Source: Candidatus Kuenenia stuttgartensis (GTDB lineage Bacteria; Planctomycetota; Planctomycetia; Pirellulales; UBA1268). Taken from it: 43,234 bases of DNA. Both the position numbers and the translations under genes were made by a program. Location: the NCBI GenBank assembly GCA_945890755.1, contig CAMDDA010000006.1, forward strand, positions 1-43,234, in the 5' to 3' direction. Under the pieces are notes generated by a model. That model was given only the letters and a program-made list of their open reading frames with translations, made no database searches and was not told where the DNA came from. This document shows positions 42,731 to 43,234 of this stretch, piece by piece. Positions within the stretch are counted from its first letter, which is position 1; each line of letters opens with the position of its first letter.

Positions 42731-43234
42731 TCAGCCCCCGGCCGCGTCGCCACCCGGGGTTTCGGCGGCAGCCGCCGCGGCCCCGAGCCCCACCAAAAAC
42801 CCTGAAAAACAGGCTTTCTGCAGTTCCACGGTGGCCGCGCCGAGGCCGTCGTAGTCGCGGTGATTGCACGAGAGCACGATCACCTGCAGGCCTTGGTCGG
42901 CCGCCCGGTCGAGCATGGCCTGGATGCCGGCCAGCCGCGTGGGGTCGGCGTTGACGAAGGCGTCGTCGAACACGATCGGCAGACAACCGCCGTGCTCCTT
43001 GGCCAGGATCTCGGCCATGGCCATGCGGAAGGCGGCCGCAAGCTGTTCGCGTGCGCCGCCGCTGAGCCGCTTGAAGGGCATGGCCACACCGCCGAACTCC
43101 GGCCGCGAGAGCTCGAGCGTCGTGAACATATCCCCCGCATAGCCGATCGACACCGTCGCATCGGCGCCGAACAAGCACCGCACATAGCCGGCCACGCGTT
43201 CCGCCAGCGGGGCCACGAACTGTGCCTCGATCTC
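42731..43234 (-). CDS. C-terminus of an SMC/RecF-like AAA ATPase (5' end beyond the window)
   Basis: At least 167 codons are visible, open to the window edge. The end carries the ABC-type signature MPFKRLSGGAREQLAAAFRMAMAEIL, then Walker B LPIVFDDAFVNADPTR and the D/H-loop region LQVIVLSCNHRDY. This order matches the C-terminal half-site of SMC-like ATPases such as YhaN, SbcC or RecN. Such proteins act in DNA repair or as membrane-linked ATPases; a YhaN-like identity is my best guess. The GTG in the track (43216) is internal. The tail ends in a Gly/Ala-rich stretch. Confidence 0.82.
   Translation of the reverse strand, partial: EIEAQFVAPLAERVAGYVRCLFGADATVSIGYAGDMFTTLELSRPEFGGVAMPFKRLSGGAREQLAAAFRMAMAEILAKEHGGCLPIVFDDAFVNADPTRLAGIQAMLDRAADQGLQVIVLSCNHRDYDGLGAATVELQKACFSGFLVGLGAAAAAAETPGGDAAGG

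Overview
The window looks like a chromosomal stretch from a high-GC planctomycete, probably of the Pirellulales type. This is inferred from content, not from a marker gene. Supporting features are a DUF1559 prepilin-like protein, a BBP7-type beta-barrel protein, a PEP-CTERM surface protein, a large extracellular protein with an LEPR-like N-terminus, lpxD with lpxI (outer-membrane lipid A), and two families of palindromic repeats scattered between genes.

Layout. 2-3138: end of a SUF iron-sulfur operon (sufB partial, sufD, and a Rieske-MIP18 fusion). 3466-6047: a TlpA-like lipoprotein facing a coupled trmH-like / RNase HII-like pair, then sixA. 6183-10786: a lipoprotein di-haem cytochrome c peroxidase, a ROK sugar kinase and lepA. 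10928-14825 (minus): dxr > rseP > HAD hydrolase with overlapping ends. 15029-17958: ftsH, a small membrane protein and a DCC-family protein. 18199-25807 (all minus): a sigma-54 activator, an exported methyltransferase, lpxD > lpxI, an MFS transporter, and a sigma-70 factor coupled to an SDR that lacks its tyrosine. 25879-31443: cell-surface genes (PEP-CTERM, DUF1559, LEPR/VCBS/FKBP fusion, BBP7 barrel). 31610-36967: an iron-sulfur photolyase, an Ala/Pro-rich exported protein, cysD and cysNC. 37102-40884: a surface-glycan locus (GT4, then a coupled GT / short methyltransferase-like / sulfatase-like trio). 41053-43234: an orphan Cpn10, a FabH-like synthase and the C-terminus of an SMC-like ATPase.

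The least expected signal is the repeats. Family A is TAGGCCCGTTGC-tcc-GCAACGGGC followed by GCCCGTCAC-gga-GTGACGGGCCTA. Family B is ATCCCCCGGC-ttgc-GCCTGGGGGCTTGTATG. Every copy lies at the 3' end of at least one gene. None lies in the five divergent promoter intervals. In three genes (3466, 31443, 40884) the stop codon is inside the repeat itself. Several copies have grown into tandem arrays (23-, 36- and 99-bp periods). This fits a REP/BIME-like element that targets gene ends and may act as a terminator or mRNA-stabilising hairpin. No transposase or RAYT gene is in the window.

Coupled starts and stops (ATGA, GTGA, TGATG) are common here. I see no tRNA, rRNA, CRISPR array, insertion sequence or prophage. 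Many long ORFs in the track are high-GC shadows and were left out.
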